A stretch of DNA of 64,000 nt from Cheilinus undulatus (taxonomy: Eukaryota > Chordata > Actinopteri > Labriformes > Labridae): contig NC_054886.1 in assembly GCF_018320785.1 (NCBI RefSeq), positions 5,083,207 to 5,147,206 on the forward strand, given 5' to 3'. The notes under the pieces were generated by a model. It saw only the letters and a program-made list of their open reading frames with translations. It searched no databases and was not told where the DNA came from. Of the stretch, positions 1 to 12,236 are shown in pieces. Position numbers and translations under genes: made by a program. Every line of letters begins with the position of its first letter. The stretch's first letter is position 1.

Positions 1-1640
1 ACGTTTGCTCCCTGGACAACAAAATGGACTTGATATGCTTTAAGGCTGGGGGTTTCGAAAGAGATGAGGAGCTGCTCTGTGCTTCGTCTGACGGAAACGT
101 GACTAAACAACAACATGCCAGACTCAGCCTTCCAGCTCGATGAGTTCCATGCGGATGGTGACCACCGGTCGGGGAAAACACGAGGAGGAGGACTGTGTGT
201 ATATGTCGACAAAGGTTGGTGTACAAACTGTGGACTGGTAAGAAGCTACTGCTCTGAGGATATGGAACATTTGACTGTTAAATGCCGGCCACACTATCTG
301 CCTCGTGAGTTCACAGCTGTGTTCGTCACCATTGTTTACATCCTGCCGGGTGCTAATGCTAACAAGGTGCTAAGGGAGCTACACGACACCATTCGCTCAC
401 TGCAGACCAAGCACTCGGAGGCATTCTATGTGGTTGCGGGGGACTTCAAACACATAAAACTGATGGACATTTTACCCAGATTTAATCAGCATGTCACCAT
501 ACCTACACAGGGAAACAACACGCTGGACTGTGTGTACACAAACATACGTGGAGCATACAGAGCCCTCCCCCGCCCCCACCTAGGTCTCTCCGATCACATC
601 TCCATTCTGCTGGCCCCAGCCTATCGTCCTCTGGTGAAACAGTCAAGACCAACAAGGAGGACTGTGACTGTATGGCCCAGCGATGCAGCCCTCATGCTCC
701 AGGACTGCTTCCAGAGCACAGACTGACAGGTCTTCAGAGAGGCAGCTACACAGGAAGGAGAGGTAGACCTAGAGGAATACACGTTCTCTGTCTTGAGCTT
801 CATCTCGAAGTGTGCCGGTGATGTCACCACCACCAGGACAATAACTGTCTACTCTAGCCACATTGTAAGTGGTCTCCAGCTTCAGGTACCTGGGTGTTAA
901 TCTGACCGAGGACCTTACCTGGAGTCACAACACCTTCTGTTTGATTAAGAAGGCCCACCAGCGGCTCTGCTTCCTAAGGAAACTGCAGCGTGATGGACTG
1001 GGGAGCTCTGTCCCAAGGTGCTTCTATCGATGTGTGGTGGAGAGCATCCTCAGCACCAGCATTATCGTGTGGCATGGCAGCTGCTCCGCTGCAGAGAGGA
1101 AGGCTCTGCAGAGGGTGGTGAAGGCTGCACAGAGGACTGTGGGGAGCAGCCTACCCACCACCACAGACATTTACAGGATGAGATGCAGAAAGAGGGCCAC
1201 CTGCATCATGACAGCCCTCCCTCATCCTGAACATACACGTTTTGACCCTCTCCCCTCCGGCAGGCGGCTGCAGAGCATTTGGAGCAAGACCATCAGGCTC
1301 AGGAACAGCTTCTTTCCGGAAGCTGTTAGACTGTTGAACTGGAGCGGTGCTATGTAGCCCCCCACACACATATCTGCACTATGATCACTTGCAGTTGCTG
1401 GACTTCCTCATGTATTTAGCAGTGCTAAATTCGGCTGCCTTAGTTTTAGTTTTACTTTGTCTGTACTTGTACTTGTATTTTTATACTTCTATATTTATGG
1501 TTGTCAAACCTATTTTTATATATTGTTTTCTTAGATATTTATCGGGCTTAAAAACAGGACCTTGAGGGTGAAATTTCGTGCTATCCATGTGTAAACGTGT
1601 GCTAGTATGACAATAAAACTTCTTGAATCTTGAAAAAAAC
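1..1640 (+). mobile_element. CR1/L2-clade LINE relic, internally deleted
   Basis: The left edge of the window lies inside a non-LTR retrotransposon. Positions about 115-726 read as the end of an apurinic-type endonuclease, with a GDF motif and an SDH motif (residues SDHISILL). Positions 869-1357, in another frame, read as the far C-terminal part of the reverse-transcriptase polyprotein, including LPSGRR and RLRNSFFPEAVRLLN, typical of CR1/L2 LINEs in fish. The whole reverse-transcriptase core is missing between about 850 and 870, and a stop at 724-726 closes the first frame, so this copy is dead. The 3' end has an AATAAA-like signal and a short TTGAATCTTGAA tail near 1,610-1,635, as in L2 elements. 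Clade assignment is from motif memory. Confidence 0.85.
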
Positions 1641-3604
1641 AAAGTGTAGAGACCACTCTTACATACTTTAAAGTGCTAGTATGACAGAGTAAAATAATCT
1701 ATTTCTCACTCATTAGCACCCAAATATGCTTGAGTAACACAGACAATAATGTCCTCTGAAATTATAATTGAAATATTTTTTCTGTCAATATAGCACTGAT
1801 TAAATAAATCAAGAGTACCTGGATGCACCTGAGGACCTCCACTTCGCTAATTGGAGTCGGTTTCACCTATTTATATCCAGAAGGTTGAAGATGTCCATAA
1901 ACATAGGTGTTCAGTCAGGCAAGGAACTCTGAATGGGGAGTGATGCAGGCTGCAGGCATCTGTGAGCTGCTATCCTCCATCAGAAATGTCAAACAGTTGC
2001 TCAGTGGACATGGACTCACAGTTTTTACACCTACACCACCAGGTGACTCAGGTACTCCTGCTAACCATCCTCAACTAGAGAAATTATCATGCTTCTTCTT
2101 GAGTCTTCATCTGCAAAAGTAAACGGCACGTCATCACCACTCAGGCAGAAATCTCTGAGTTTCGTCACAGCTGTGTTTATAGTGGTTTCCTCTGATGAAG
2201 CCTACATGCTCAGCTGAACGGTTAACTGAGACGGAAGAGAACTGGTCTGTAGCTGAGGCTTAAAATGCAAAACAGTGCCAAACATGGAGGCTTTTTGGGT
2301 GAAAAATGAAATGCTACAAAACATTTTGATATAGAGTTGAGCTTTGGCCCATTTTTATCTTAAACTCGCTAAATTACTCGAGAAAGTCATGACTGTAGCA
2401 CTGTCTGGCCTAGCTTCCCTGAGTGCACCCTGTTTGAAGGGTCAACGTTCGCTGTAATCACTGGATGCTGAAATGCACTGCAATATCCAAGTACCACATA
2501 CAACCCAACTTCAAAAATACCAAAATATCACTTTCAGTATGGTTAACATTTTAGCCATGCACTTTTCAATTGTCACTTAAAAAAAAAAACTAAACTAAAA
2601 ACCTAAAAAAATAAATAAATGTATGGTTCCATTAAACTAGGTTCTCTCCCCTCTAGCTGGTTTTTACTTCATCTAGAATGCCTCTGTATTACAACTTGAT
2701 GCATGTTGTTTTGATGACAGCACTATTTGATTTCTATATTAGTTGCACAAACTTGATACCCACTACTGGCACTAGAATTTAATTTTCCTTTTCCTGTTTT
2801 ATTTGTTGTGGTGCTACTTCCACTTAAGAACTTTCCAAGTATTTCTTACACTCGTGTAAATGTGTTTGAACATGGACATTGTTGAAGTCTCCATTCCTCA
2901 CTTCTCACTCCTGCGCACCCTCTGTGTTTGCACTCAGCCTTGCAGTCTCATACCCTGTCTTTGCACAAAAGGGGTTTTCTCTGTGCTAATTAGGAAAAAT
3001 ATGCATGAGCTGCCAGCAAACAAGCTCCTGGTATTCATCAATTACAGCACAGAGGAGTGAATAATTTAGCAGTTTAAAACCACACCATGAATCTGGCGTA
3101 CGTGGGTTTCTCAGCTGTGCCAGCGTTCCTCCCATAGTCCCATCTACACTAGAATGAGATGGACGCACTCATTCATTACAAATTTTCTTTTCACAAAGAG
3201 ATAAGGTACAGTTTCAAAAGTGTCATTTTTATATGTTAATAAAAAAAGATTATTTGAAAGTGGTGGTTTGTCAGCTAATGTAAAACAAAATCTTTCATTT
3301 AGAAGTGAAGAAGTAGTAGTCCTGATGATCTGGGTTGTGGTGTTGACCCCTGAGGGTAAAAATCTGAGGTCCAGCTGACTGATTAAATCAGTTTTTATTT
3401 CTTTTTCCTTTTCCTTTTTTTTCCTAATTTTTGCATTTAGCATATACTTTTTAGTTTTACTGTCTAAAAGAAAGCTTGCCATATTGCAAATTTTCATCCA
3501 TATCTATCAAGCACAAAATAACATTGCATCTTCCAGTCTTTCACATTTATTGTAGTTTTGAAAACATGACCACCTTTGATCAAGTTCATTTTCATCAAAC
3601 ACCA
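1641..3604. other. Intergenic DNA, nothing recognised
   Basis: This stretch lies between the LINE and the inverted repeat. Only short open frames are present, none with a recognisable domain. The sequence is AT-rich with an A run near 2,580. No repeat ends were identified. Confidence 0.5.
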
Positions 3605-3774
3605 AAGTCGTCTAATTTTACCAGTAATGCTGCAAAAAATGCTTGGATGTTCACATTTTTTTGCATAGTTGATTTAGATTACATGATGAAAAAGTGGATT
3701 TAGAGCTCAGTTTGATATATTAAAAATTCTAAATATAGTTGGAAGTTCACATTAATTGTAGGAGGCTGTCAATT

Positions 3775-6700
3775 CTAGCGAAAGAACAGGCTTAAGTAGT
3801 CCTTCAACTCTGCTTCAGTCTTTACACTCGCATCCTTGCAGAAGTATGGAGGGTTAAGCAGACCGGGGTCTGGAATCCCCTTGATGGTGTTGAAGTAACT
3901 GAAATGGAAAAATTTACAGTTTGTGTCACAAAGCGAAAAACAGGATAACATAGCTACATGAGCTATGCTAACTACATAGGTAACATAGCTACATAACTAG
4001 CATTGCTAAATCTTGAGATAATGAAGCCACATTAGCTATGTAAGCGATGTAGGTAACATAGCTACGTAGCTAACATAGCTAAATCTAAAAAACATGAAGC
4101 TATGTCAGCTAGGTAAACTACGTAGGTAACATAGCTACATAACTGACATTGCTAAGTCTAGAGATGCGGAAGCTACATCAGCTATGTAAACTGCATTGAT
4201 AATGTGACTACGTAACAATGCTTAATCTAGAGATAATGAAGCTATGTTAGCTATGCAAACTATGTAGGTTACATAGCTACAAAGCTTTAATAGCTAAATC
4301 TAAGGATAACAAAGCTACATTTGCTATGCAAACTACATAGCTACAAAGCTTACATAGCTAAATCTTGAGATAATGAAGCTATGTCAGCAAGGTAAATTAG
4401 TAGGTAACATAGCTACATAACTAACATTGCTAAGTTTAGAGATGCTGAAGCTATGTTGCCTGTGTACACTGCATTGGTAATGTAGCTACATAACTAACAA
4501 TGCTAAATCTAGAGATAATGACGCTATGTTAGCTATGCACACTATGTAGGTTAAATAGCTACAAAACTAACATAACTAAATCTAAGGATAACAAAGCTAC
4601 ATTTGCTATGCAAACCATATAGCTACATCACTAAAATTGCTAAATCTAAAGATTATAAGGCAACATTAGCTACCATTTCTACATAGGTGACATAGCTACA
4701 TTATTTATATTGCTAAATCAAACGGTAATGAAGCTACATAGCTAGACCCTTTTTAGAGCATGAAAGGTGGTCTGCTTTAGGGTCATTAGCTTTAGCTAAA
4801 CTAACATTGCTACATTGGCTTACGTCTCATGAAACTAGTATCAATGTTAACTATGTAGCTAGTGAAGCTGTGTTAGCTTTAGCTGGTCCTAAATTAGACA
4901 TCAGAACTTTTGTTGTTTTATTTATGACATGTTGCTTAGTCCGTCATTTTTCCAGTGTGCTTTTCCATGAATGTAACTGGTACACTTTGTTCATGGATAA
5001 AGTTGGATTGAAAAAATATAAATAAAACGTTACTAGCAAATTACGTCCCTTCTGTTCTGACATGATGTCATGTGACGTCAGCCACACCCCTCTCAGTAGC
5101 GAGACCCAACAAAGCTTTTACCCTCCTGTCTACATATGGTGGCTTTTGAAAGGGAGTTATTACAGCGCGTGTTTGACATCTTGTTGGCTAAGTCCACCTG
5201 TCCCACACATATTACAACCTTAGCTCAGTAATACAAGTCTGTCAGGCAGAAAGGATAGTGGCATTGTGATGTTAATGTTAATTTACTGACTTCACCATGA
5301 TCCATCCGTATTGTTCGGTCTGGGTTACCAAGCTGACAGGAATGCATCCAAGTGCAGTCACAGTGTTCAGGTACGCTCCTGTTGGATCAAACAAAAGATT
5401 AAAGGAGAGAAAAATCAACGGTTTAGACATTACTGACCAATAGATGCTCTCTAACCTCCAGTGGACAGCTCCCCAATCCACGTGTTCACCAGGAGTCCCT
5501 CTCTGGCCCCGGACGAGCTGCCGAGGAAAAACTGGCCCAGCAGAGAGGCATCAGATGAAACAGCTATAGGCTCAAAGTCCTCCTTTAGAGGGATTTTCTT
5601 GCAGGTTTTCCTGCGGTCGTTGATCTCATAAATGACTCCCTGGAGACATAGAAATGTGGAATTAGGAAAACTATCATGTATTTTGAGGGGTCTGGCTGCT
5701 GACTGAAGATCCTCGGACACCCCCTTTAGGATGACCACTACTTTAAGACGACCTCTGTCAGAACTATAAGGCTGTAATTTGCCGGTCAGTCAGTTTTATC
5801 GAATAACCAAATTGTAAACATAAAAGACAACATTTTATAACTATAACAGAGAAAAGGTTAGAGGTCAAATCCAGGATTATGTGTGTAGATCAGTTTTAGC
5901 AGTAGATACATGAACAGTGACTCACTTTAGCTCTGTAATCTTTGGCTAAAGCAAAGATAGCTCTGCTAGCTAGGTAGTTAAAGTTACTATGGCTGTGTCC
6001 GAAACCACTCACTCATTCCCTACTTCCTATCCACTCTATAGTGAGCAGCATAGTGGGCTATATAGTGGACTCAACTGCAAAACACAAAAATGGTTTCGGA
6101 CACTACTCCGGCCCCCTGCTTACCCTCATACAAAACTTTACCCTCTTGTTACCTCCAACAAGGAGGTTATGTAATCGGCTGGGTTTGTTCGTTTGTTTGT
6201 TAGTTCATTTGTAAGCAACATAACTCAAAAAGTTGTGGACGGATTTTGATGAAATTGTCAGGAAATGTCAAAAATTGCATAAGGAAGAATTTGATTTTGG
6301 GAGTGATCCGGATCACCATCTGGATCCAGGAATTTTATAAAGGATTCTGTACTATTGGCGCTCTCTGAGTGCTTTTCTGGTATTATAGATGTATTTCACT
6401 TATTTTATTTTATTATTGTCAATATGGACCTTGAAACTTCACATTTGTTTTACACAAGTGTTCTCATGTATTGGATGTTATGAAAGAATGTATATTTCGC
6501 CTTGTTTGTTTTCATGTTTTGTACATTGTATAATTTTAATAAAAGTTGTTTAAAATTTTTTTTTTTTAAAACTACTCCTGCCGCTGGCAATGACGTCATT
6601 GCCCTCTCACAATTAAAACCTTTAGCAACAATGGCTTGTAGATTTCGATGACAACAGCTAAGGATCTAAATTATCAGTAGAATTTAACTGAAAACTAATA

Positions 6701-7872
6701 CTGTATATGAGCCCCCCCCCCCCCCCCCCCAAAAAATAAAAATACTAATAGATAAAAAGCTTGTGTCTATAGTGGCAAAATAGTCTACATTTTTGTGTGT
6801 AATGTAACTTATTTTTGCATAAAGATGATGGTCTCATGTCTTGTTATCCTCAGAGTTACTCTGTTTTAAATCCTTAACATTTTCTTACAGGTCTGGCTAA
6901 AACCAGCAAACAAAAAGTATAAAATAAAGTTTTCATATGTGTTCCTGTGCTCCTCTCATTTGTCCGTCATGTTTTAGAGCAGCAACCGCTATGCATGATG
7001 GTAAATATGGCTGGGCTAGTGAGCATCAGTTGCTCACTACTTTTCAAAATGCATTGTGGGATAGAATGAGTGCACTATATAGTGAATAACAATGCTCACT
7101 CAGAATTCGGACACCACCACAAAATGGCACGTTGACTATATAGTGCACTATATAGTGAATAGGGAGTGATTTCGGACACAGCCCAAGACAGCCAGTGTAG
7201 CAAAGAAAGATTGCATAATGTTACTGTGTTGATCTTTAACAGCCTTAAAGGTGATAACATACAATGACAGAATAAACTCTTACATCCTTAGATTTCCTTC
7301 AAAAGCAAGAAACTGTGGGCAGAATTCTTCAAAAGCATTTTGCATACACTGTTACACTGATAATATCCCATATGACTGATTTACTCACCTCTTTGTTGAG
7401 AATGAGAACATCTGTAGTCACAGTCTTGTTATCTATGGTGGCAAAATCAAGGACCCTTGTGCGTTGGTCCAGTGCATCGTACAGGTATCTGGAGTAGATC
7501 CAGAAGTTCTCGTTCTGTGTGGACTGGAGGCAAAGAGTTTGGAGTTTAAATCTCCCTCTCTCACATAATTTAAATTGAATTTGAAATTACATGGCATTAG
7601 TAGACGGATGGAATAGTAAAACTTACGAGGATGAACTCTCCGCTCATCAGAGGAGGACTTGCTATGATTGAAATAAGATGTGTGAATTATAAGAAATGAC
7701 ACAGAAAATTTGCCTTCTGATCTCAGTGTAACTCAGCAAAGGAAAACACCACTGCCACAAATGGTTCAGTTTCAGTGAGCTAAAATCTCTCTCTCTGTTT
7801 CTCACCACAGGGACGAGGCTTCTTGGCCAGACAGCTCGCCGGCAAGCACGCCAATACCACGAAGACCTTCAT
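3775..7872 (-). CDS. Ependymin-like secreted glycoprotein, copy 1 (intact)
   Basis: Six coding exons, in order 7806-7872, 7627-7661, 7389-7523, 5456-5639, 5291-5378 and 3775-3898, join to 633 nt (210 residues). Intron phases are 1, 0, 0, 1 and 2. Exon 1 encodes a signal peptide starting MKVFVVLACL and ending before KPRPC. The rest matches the ependymin/EPDR fold family: SPPLMSG, a DNKT sequon in exon 3, KTCKK in exon 4, LGCIP in exon 5 and PPYFC in exon 6. These give the four cysteines typical of the family. The NxS/T sequon that classical ependymin has just before the KTCKK cysteine is absent here (NDRRKT). Ependymins are secreted, calcium-binding, glycosylated proteins first described in fish brain fluid; the tissue for this copy is unknown. 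The exon 5 donor is GTCAGT, used because only it keeps the frame. The exact orthologue (epdl1 or epdl2 type) cannot be told from one window. Confidence 0.9.
3950..4765. repeat. Degenerate minisatellite in intron 5 of copy 1
   Basis: The units contain variants of TAGCTACATAGCTAACAT and are about 70 bases long. A longer period of about 280 bases is visible: similar blocks containing GTAACATAGCTACATAACT start near 4,127 and 4,405. The same family lies in intron 5 of copy 2 on the opposite strand. Confidence 0.75.
6138..6560 (+). repeat. Nested dispersed repeat
   Basis: This begins near ACCTCCAACAAGGAGGTTATG and continues through GATCCGGATCACCATCTGG to GCGCTCTCTGAGTGC, a pattern I recognise as a very common teleost dispersed repeat of unknown class. 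It is followed by a stretch ending in AATAAAAGTTG and a T run, like a retroelement tail. Confidence 0.55.
6712..6730 (+). repeat. Poly-C run
   Basis: Nineteen consecutive C bases followed by an A-rich stretch. Such runs vary in length between individuals and are prone to sequencing error. Confidence 0.9.
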
Positions 7873-7931
7873 TATTTCAGGTGACTGCTCTCGGTGTCCA
7901 ACACTCTGCTGCTTTCAAGGAGAATCACCGC

Positions 7932-7939
7932 CTTATATC
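7932..7939 (-). promoter_or_regulatory. TATA box of ependymin-like copy 1
   Basis: On the minus strand the sequence reads GGATATAAGG, 60 bases before the ATG. The same box is found at a similar distance in copies 2 to 5, followed by a partly conserved leader containing AGCAGAGT. Confidence 0.7.
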
Positions 7940-8097
7940 CACAATCCTCATGGCTTCAGGACAGCAGATCCTCCCTCCTGGCTTTATTTGTAGTCTTGAA
8001 TGGCTCTGTGTCTCCTCCTTTACCCTCCCATTGTACACATAATTCTAGGGAATCTTTCTTCATGCAGTTACAGGAAGTTGTGTAATTGATGTACACA

Positions 8098-8110
8098 GGG
8101 TCGGAGGTAA
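8098..8110 (+). promoter_or_regulatory. DR1-like motif upstream of copy 1
   Basis: The sequence GGGTCG-G-AGGTAA resembles two nuclear-receptor half sites spaced by one base (DR1, the type bound by HNF4 or RXR partners). It sits inside a block, followed by AGAATG, that is kept upstream of copies 1, 2 and 3. Binding is inferred only. Confidence 0.45.
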
Positions 8111-8262
8111 AGAATGCTGTCTGTGGTCGCAGCACACAGAAGCAGAAAATTCAAGTGGTGGATTTTGGCAGAGCAGAGATGAGGCTATTGGCAGGAATAT
8201 GAATGTAGTAAATGGGATAGATCCATACAGCTTGGACAATCTGGGCACTAAGAGTAGAATTA

Positions 8263-9121
8263 AGAGTGTCAAACTCAAGGCCCGGGGTCCAAATCCAGCC
8301 TGTGGAACAGTTAAATCCGGCCTGCAAGATGATCTCATATTTCTGTTATAACTGGCCCATCAGTGTGAGGTCCGCAGATTTCCTCAAGTATAATAAAAAT
8401 GTAAATTATCCTTGATGATTTAAGATATCCCTGTTAAGTCACAAAAGCTGAAAAAGTAAGGAGTGAAAATATTTAGATAAGAAGTCAGGAATGTGGCAAA
8501 ATAAATTAATTTGTGTTTTAATTTCACATTTTCAATTTAGCATCTCACAGTTAGGACTCAAACTTAGGATTTTGACTTTTAATTTCATACTTTGAGCATT
8601 TCAACTCATAATTTTGACTCCTCATATAATATTTTGAGCTGTAATATTCATAATTCTATTTTTCAAGTGATATTTTGACCTTTTAAACCAATTATTTTGT
8701 ATTTTACCTCATATTTTCAACTCCAAACTTTGACTTCACAATCCCATAGTTTGACCTTTAGACTCACAATTCAAAATTTTTAATCATATTTTGACTTTTA
8801 ATTCCATGATTACAAATTTTATTTCATATTTTGACCTTTTAAACCCATGCTTTTGACTTTGTTCTGACATATTTGCCATTAAAAACATTATTTTTCAATA
8901 TCAATTTCATGTTTTGAGCTTTTTGAACTAATAAATGTACTTTTCTCAGATTGTGAGCCTTTAAACTTATCTTTTTAACTTTTTAAAAGTCAAGTTTTTT
9001 TTTTCTCATATTTAATTTCTGGTGAAATGATGATGACAGTTAATGGTTAAAAAGGTTAGGCCCTCAGGTTAGTCCTGAATTCAGAATCCGGCCCCTGCTG
9101 TGATTGAGTTTGACACCCCTG
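8263..9121. mobile_element. hAT-type non-autonomous element upstream of copy 1
   Basis: The left end contains GTGTCAAACTCAAGGCCCGG and the right end GAGTTTGACACCCCTG, the inverted-repeat ends of a common fish hAT family. The interior (about 8,520-9,000) is a degenerate repeat of the type ATTTTGACTTTTAATTTCAT. The matching place in the other arm, near 11,895-11,910, is empty. Confidence 0.75.
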
Positions 9122-9854
9122 ATTTAGAGGGGCAGCTCTGAAATCCTTTTTCTATTTTTTGAGTTTAATTGATCTATTGATAAGTAGAAACGTTAAGCGT
9201 TATCGGTGACTGAGAGAACACTTGATGAAGATATACTTGACACCGTACTTCCTGTTTGGAGTAAAGCCACATCTTCTTCCTGCTACAGCTCTCCTTCTGC
9301 AGTCTGAGTCAGACCAGTCTGAGTTGGGTCTTGGCAGCCAAGTTTCATTCGGGTCTCCTCATGAATCAGGTCAAGTACAGACGCAAGCTGAAAATATTCG
9401 ACTGGTACATGCCGAACTGAATACAGTATGTTTCTATTAAAGATTTGTAATTGTATGTTGACAGAATTAATGTCGTATCTAAGCCATCACAACAATATTT
9501 ATATCTGATTTTTAGCTTAACTGACTTAAAGAGGTAGAAGGTCGTCCAAGTCTGATGACTCAGGTCACTGGTCCAGTATTTACAGGCGCTGTCAGACTTC
9601 ATCCACGGGTCAGTTTCTCAACCTTCAGGACGTTTATCAGTGAATTCACTTTTTATAGAAAGTTGAATGAAGAAACTCATTCGTCAAGTTATTTCCTTAT
9701 GAGCTGACTCACATTGCAAAAGTGAGTTAAAGTATGGTCTAACTCAGTCTGAGATGTTGATTAATTTGGATTAAAAAGAAAACGTATGCATTATTAGTTG
9801 TAATTTGACTCCATATGTAACTCTACACTCTTGTATCTGTCATTTTTCTGTCAG

Positions 9855-11110
9855 AAGAACCATTAATATGGGGGTTTTAACATATTCAAAACTCACCAAA
9901 CTTTACAGAAGATTTTGGGGTTTTGGTGGAATCTTGCAAGTCCATCAAGCAGGATGGGTAAGATCTACATGCATGAAAATTGGTACACATTTTATCATGA
10001 TTAGATTTTTAAAAAAAGGATCAAGGGGCTATCCTCTAAAATGTACAGGAAGTGCACCAAAAAAAGCTAAAAATCAAATTCAAACTTGTTTGTGTTACAT
10101 TTTTTTTGCAGTGAAAATAAACCAATAATGCCTCATAACTTTTTAATGCTGTTGTCAATCATGGCCAGACTTCACAGAATTGATCACACATTGATCCTAG
10201 TTCAATATCCTGACTTTGTCACAGCGCCCCCTTTGGCAATTGAACATCTCATCTGATTGTCAAAATTGTCCCTTTAAATATTGAGCCCCTGCACAAGTTC
10301 CAGCTTAGGCTTATGGTTTTTGGTCTGCGTATGGGTCACCATAAGACCTACAAAGGAGCCTCTCGGATCTCAACAGGAAGTCCACCAGCTTCATCTCAAT
10401 TTCAAAATAACGCATTTTTGATGGTGCCAAATGACTATAGCTTTAGTAAACAATATTCTGGGATCTTCTGCTCTTTCTTTCAAGACAACGGTATCACACT
10501 GAATATGCTCAGATGCAAACATCTCATCATAGCGCCCCCTACTGGCAACAGGAAGTGACACAAATAAGTCATATTGTCATTCCTCCTATTGTGCTTGACC
10601 TATTGAGCTCTGATTTTGAAAGAAAGGCCTCTATAATTGGCCACAGCACAAACATGTTTCGTTGAAGGATGTCTTACTGGCAATGGCGAGCATCTCAATA
10701 TCTCGCCAGTTTGGCAGGAAGCATGTGCAACTCTCATACTAAACATCTGATTGCCTTCAAATTTCACATGTAGGATTAAGGTCTGCCCCTCTCCATATTC
10801 AAAAATGAATCCCATTGTTTTCATGTAGCTCCCCTACTGGCAACAGGAAGTGACACAATTGGGCCATTTCTTTATTGGCGAGCAATTAATGATCTCGCTG
10901 TTTCACAGGACGTCGCTGTAACTCTTAAATGAAACATGTGATTTGCATCAAATCTCACATGTATGATTAAGGTCTGCCCTTCTACATATTTAAATATGTA
11001 TTTAAATGCAAAACATGTTTATGCTCATACGCCAACTACTGCGATATACAAGACTTATCCCTAACATGTAGTATTCTGTACTGTTATCATTTTACATCAT
11101 TAATAACAGT
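9855..11110 (+). repeat. Unclassified dispersed repeat with GCGCCCCCT boxes
   Basis: The stretch has repeated phrases such as AGCGCCCCCTACTGGCAACA (near 10,530) and a diverged copy near 10,824, plus two similar blocks containing ATTAAGGTCTGCCC (near 10,773 and 10,966) about 190 bases apart. It resembles a family seen widely in fish genomes, with no coding capacity visible here. Confidence 0.5.
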
Positions 11111-11184
11111 CCTAGGAGCATCAATGTGTACACCCGATTATTCCCACACTCCTGCAGTTGCACACACACACACACACCCCGACA

Positions 11185-11590
11185 TGTGCCACTTTTTACC
11201 TATTTTTGCCCCATTTAAGCCATTTTGCCATTTTAAAAACCCTTTCCATGATCATTTCTGCATGTTTATGTTACTTTTAACCAATTTTTGCCACTTTTTA
11301 CCTAGTTTTTGCCTTTGTTAATCAATTTTCCCTTTTTAATGCTAATTTTTTACCACTTTCAATACAATTTAATCATATTTTCTGCCAATTGTTGTCTCTT
11401 TAAACCTTTTTTGCCTCTTTCAACTCATTTTGGCTGCTTTTCAATTCTCTTTCACCACGTATTCTGTCATTTTTTGCCCTTTTTTAGCCATTTTAATACT
11501 TTTTAAAGCCTTTCAACTTTCCTGCCTATTTTTTTGTCCTTTTTTACACATTTTTTGCCACTTTCTGCCATTATTTTTTGCCTCTACTTA
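11185..11590. repeat. Degenerate minisatellite (CCATTTTTGCC type)
   Basis: Variants of GCCACTTTTTACC and CATTTTTGCC recur every 15 to 30 bases. On the other strand this is the GGCAAAAATGG family also found at about 19,990-20,110 and 35,850-36,385. Open frames here are by-products of the repeat. Confidence 0.7.
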
Positions 11591-12051
11591 TCCATTATTT
11601 CACATTTACAACACATGACACAACAAAATGAATATTTGTTTCTTTCATAAGAGTGATTTTTATTCAAGTCAAAAAAATATCACTGTTATCACAGCTTAAC
11701 CTTACAATGGACCATGGTTTTGCTGACTTTCATGAGCAGTGACTAATTGGCTCCATGCAACATCAAAACCCATGTTGCATTTACCGAGTGCACAAATTAG
11801 CAAAATTTCCCAGAAGGTCAACATTTCTGTGTCATAAATCCTGTATTTGGACTGATATTTTGGGAAATATCAATAGAAAAAGGACTCCAGAGCTGTCCCT
11901 AGTTCTACTCTTAGTGCTCAGATAGTCCAAGCTGTATGGATCTATCCCATTTACTACATTCATATTCCTGCCAATAGCCTCGTTCTGCTCTGCCAAAATC
12001 CACCACTTGAATTTTCTGCTTCTGTCTGCTGTGACCACAGACAGCATTCTT

Positions 12052-12064
12052 TACCTCTGACACT
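12052..12064 (-). promoter_or_regulatory. DR1-like motif upstream of copy 2
   Basis: On the minus strand this reads GTGTCA-G-AGGTAA, 231 bases before the start codon of copy 2. It is the mirror of the site at 8,098-8,110 and differs from it at three of 13 positions. Confidence 0.4.
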
Positions 12065-12227
12065 GTGTACATCAATTACACAACTTTTTGTTGAAGAAAC
12101 ATTCGCTAGAATTACGTGTACGATGAGATGGAAAAGGAGGAGACACTTCCGGAAAAGTCAGAGCCATTCAAGATAAAAAATAAAGCCAGGAGGGAGGATC
12201 TGCTGTCCTGAAGCCATGAGGATTGTG

Positions 12228-12236
12228 GATATAAGG
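12228..12236 (+). promoter_or_regulatory. TATA box of copy 2
   Basis: GATATAAGG lies 59 bases before the ATG at 12,295. It is retained although the gene body is broken. Confidence 0.65.

Larger units (their letters stand above)
5991..7183. mobile_element. TIR DNA transposon (MITE-like) in intron 3 of copy 1
   Basis: The left end is GGCTGTGTCCGAAACC and the right end is the inverted form, GATTTCGGACACAGCC. Internal near-palindromes contain CTATATAGTG. No transposase frame is visible. A second repeat is nested at about 6,138-6,385. The equivalent intron of copy 2 lacks this element. I could not find a clean target duplication, so the superfamily is left open. Confidence 0.75.
3605..9160. repeat. 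Left arm of a large inverted repeat
   Basis: Read on the minus strand, this arm matches 11,880-16,682 on the plus strand, from the gene 1 3' flank through all exons and introns to about 1.3 kb upstream of its ATG. Exon 5 is identical in the two arms over 88 bases and exon 4 differs at 5 of 184. This arm carries two insertions that the other lacks: a TIR element in intron 3 (5,991-7,183) and a hAT element upstream (about 8,263-9,121). The limits are by eye and could move by some tens of bases. Confidence 0.85.
9161..11879. other. Spacer of the inverted repeat, repeat-rich
   Basis: This is the loop between the two arms. No gene is recognised. It contains a dispersed repeat with GCGCCCCCT boxes (about 9,855-11,110), a CA run near 11,158-11,180 and a degenerate minisatellite (11,185-11,590). 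Confidence 0.6.

Noticed and set aside
11124-11618. Three overlapping 62-65 codon frames rich in Cys, His and Phe
   Set aside because: Products of the pyrimidine-rich minisatellite; the Cys/His pattern is not a zinc finger spacing.
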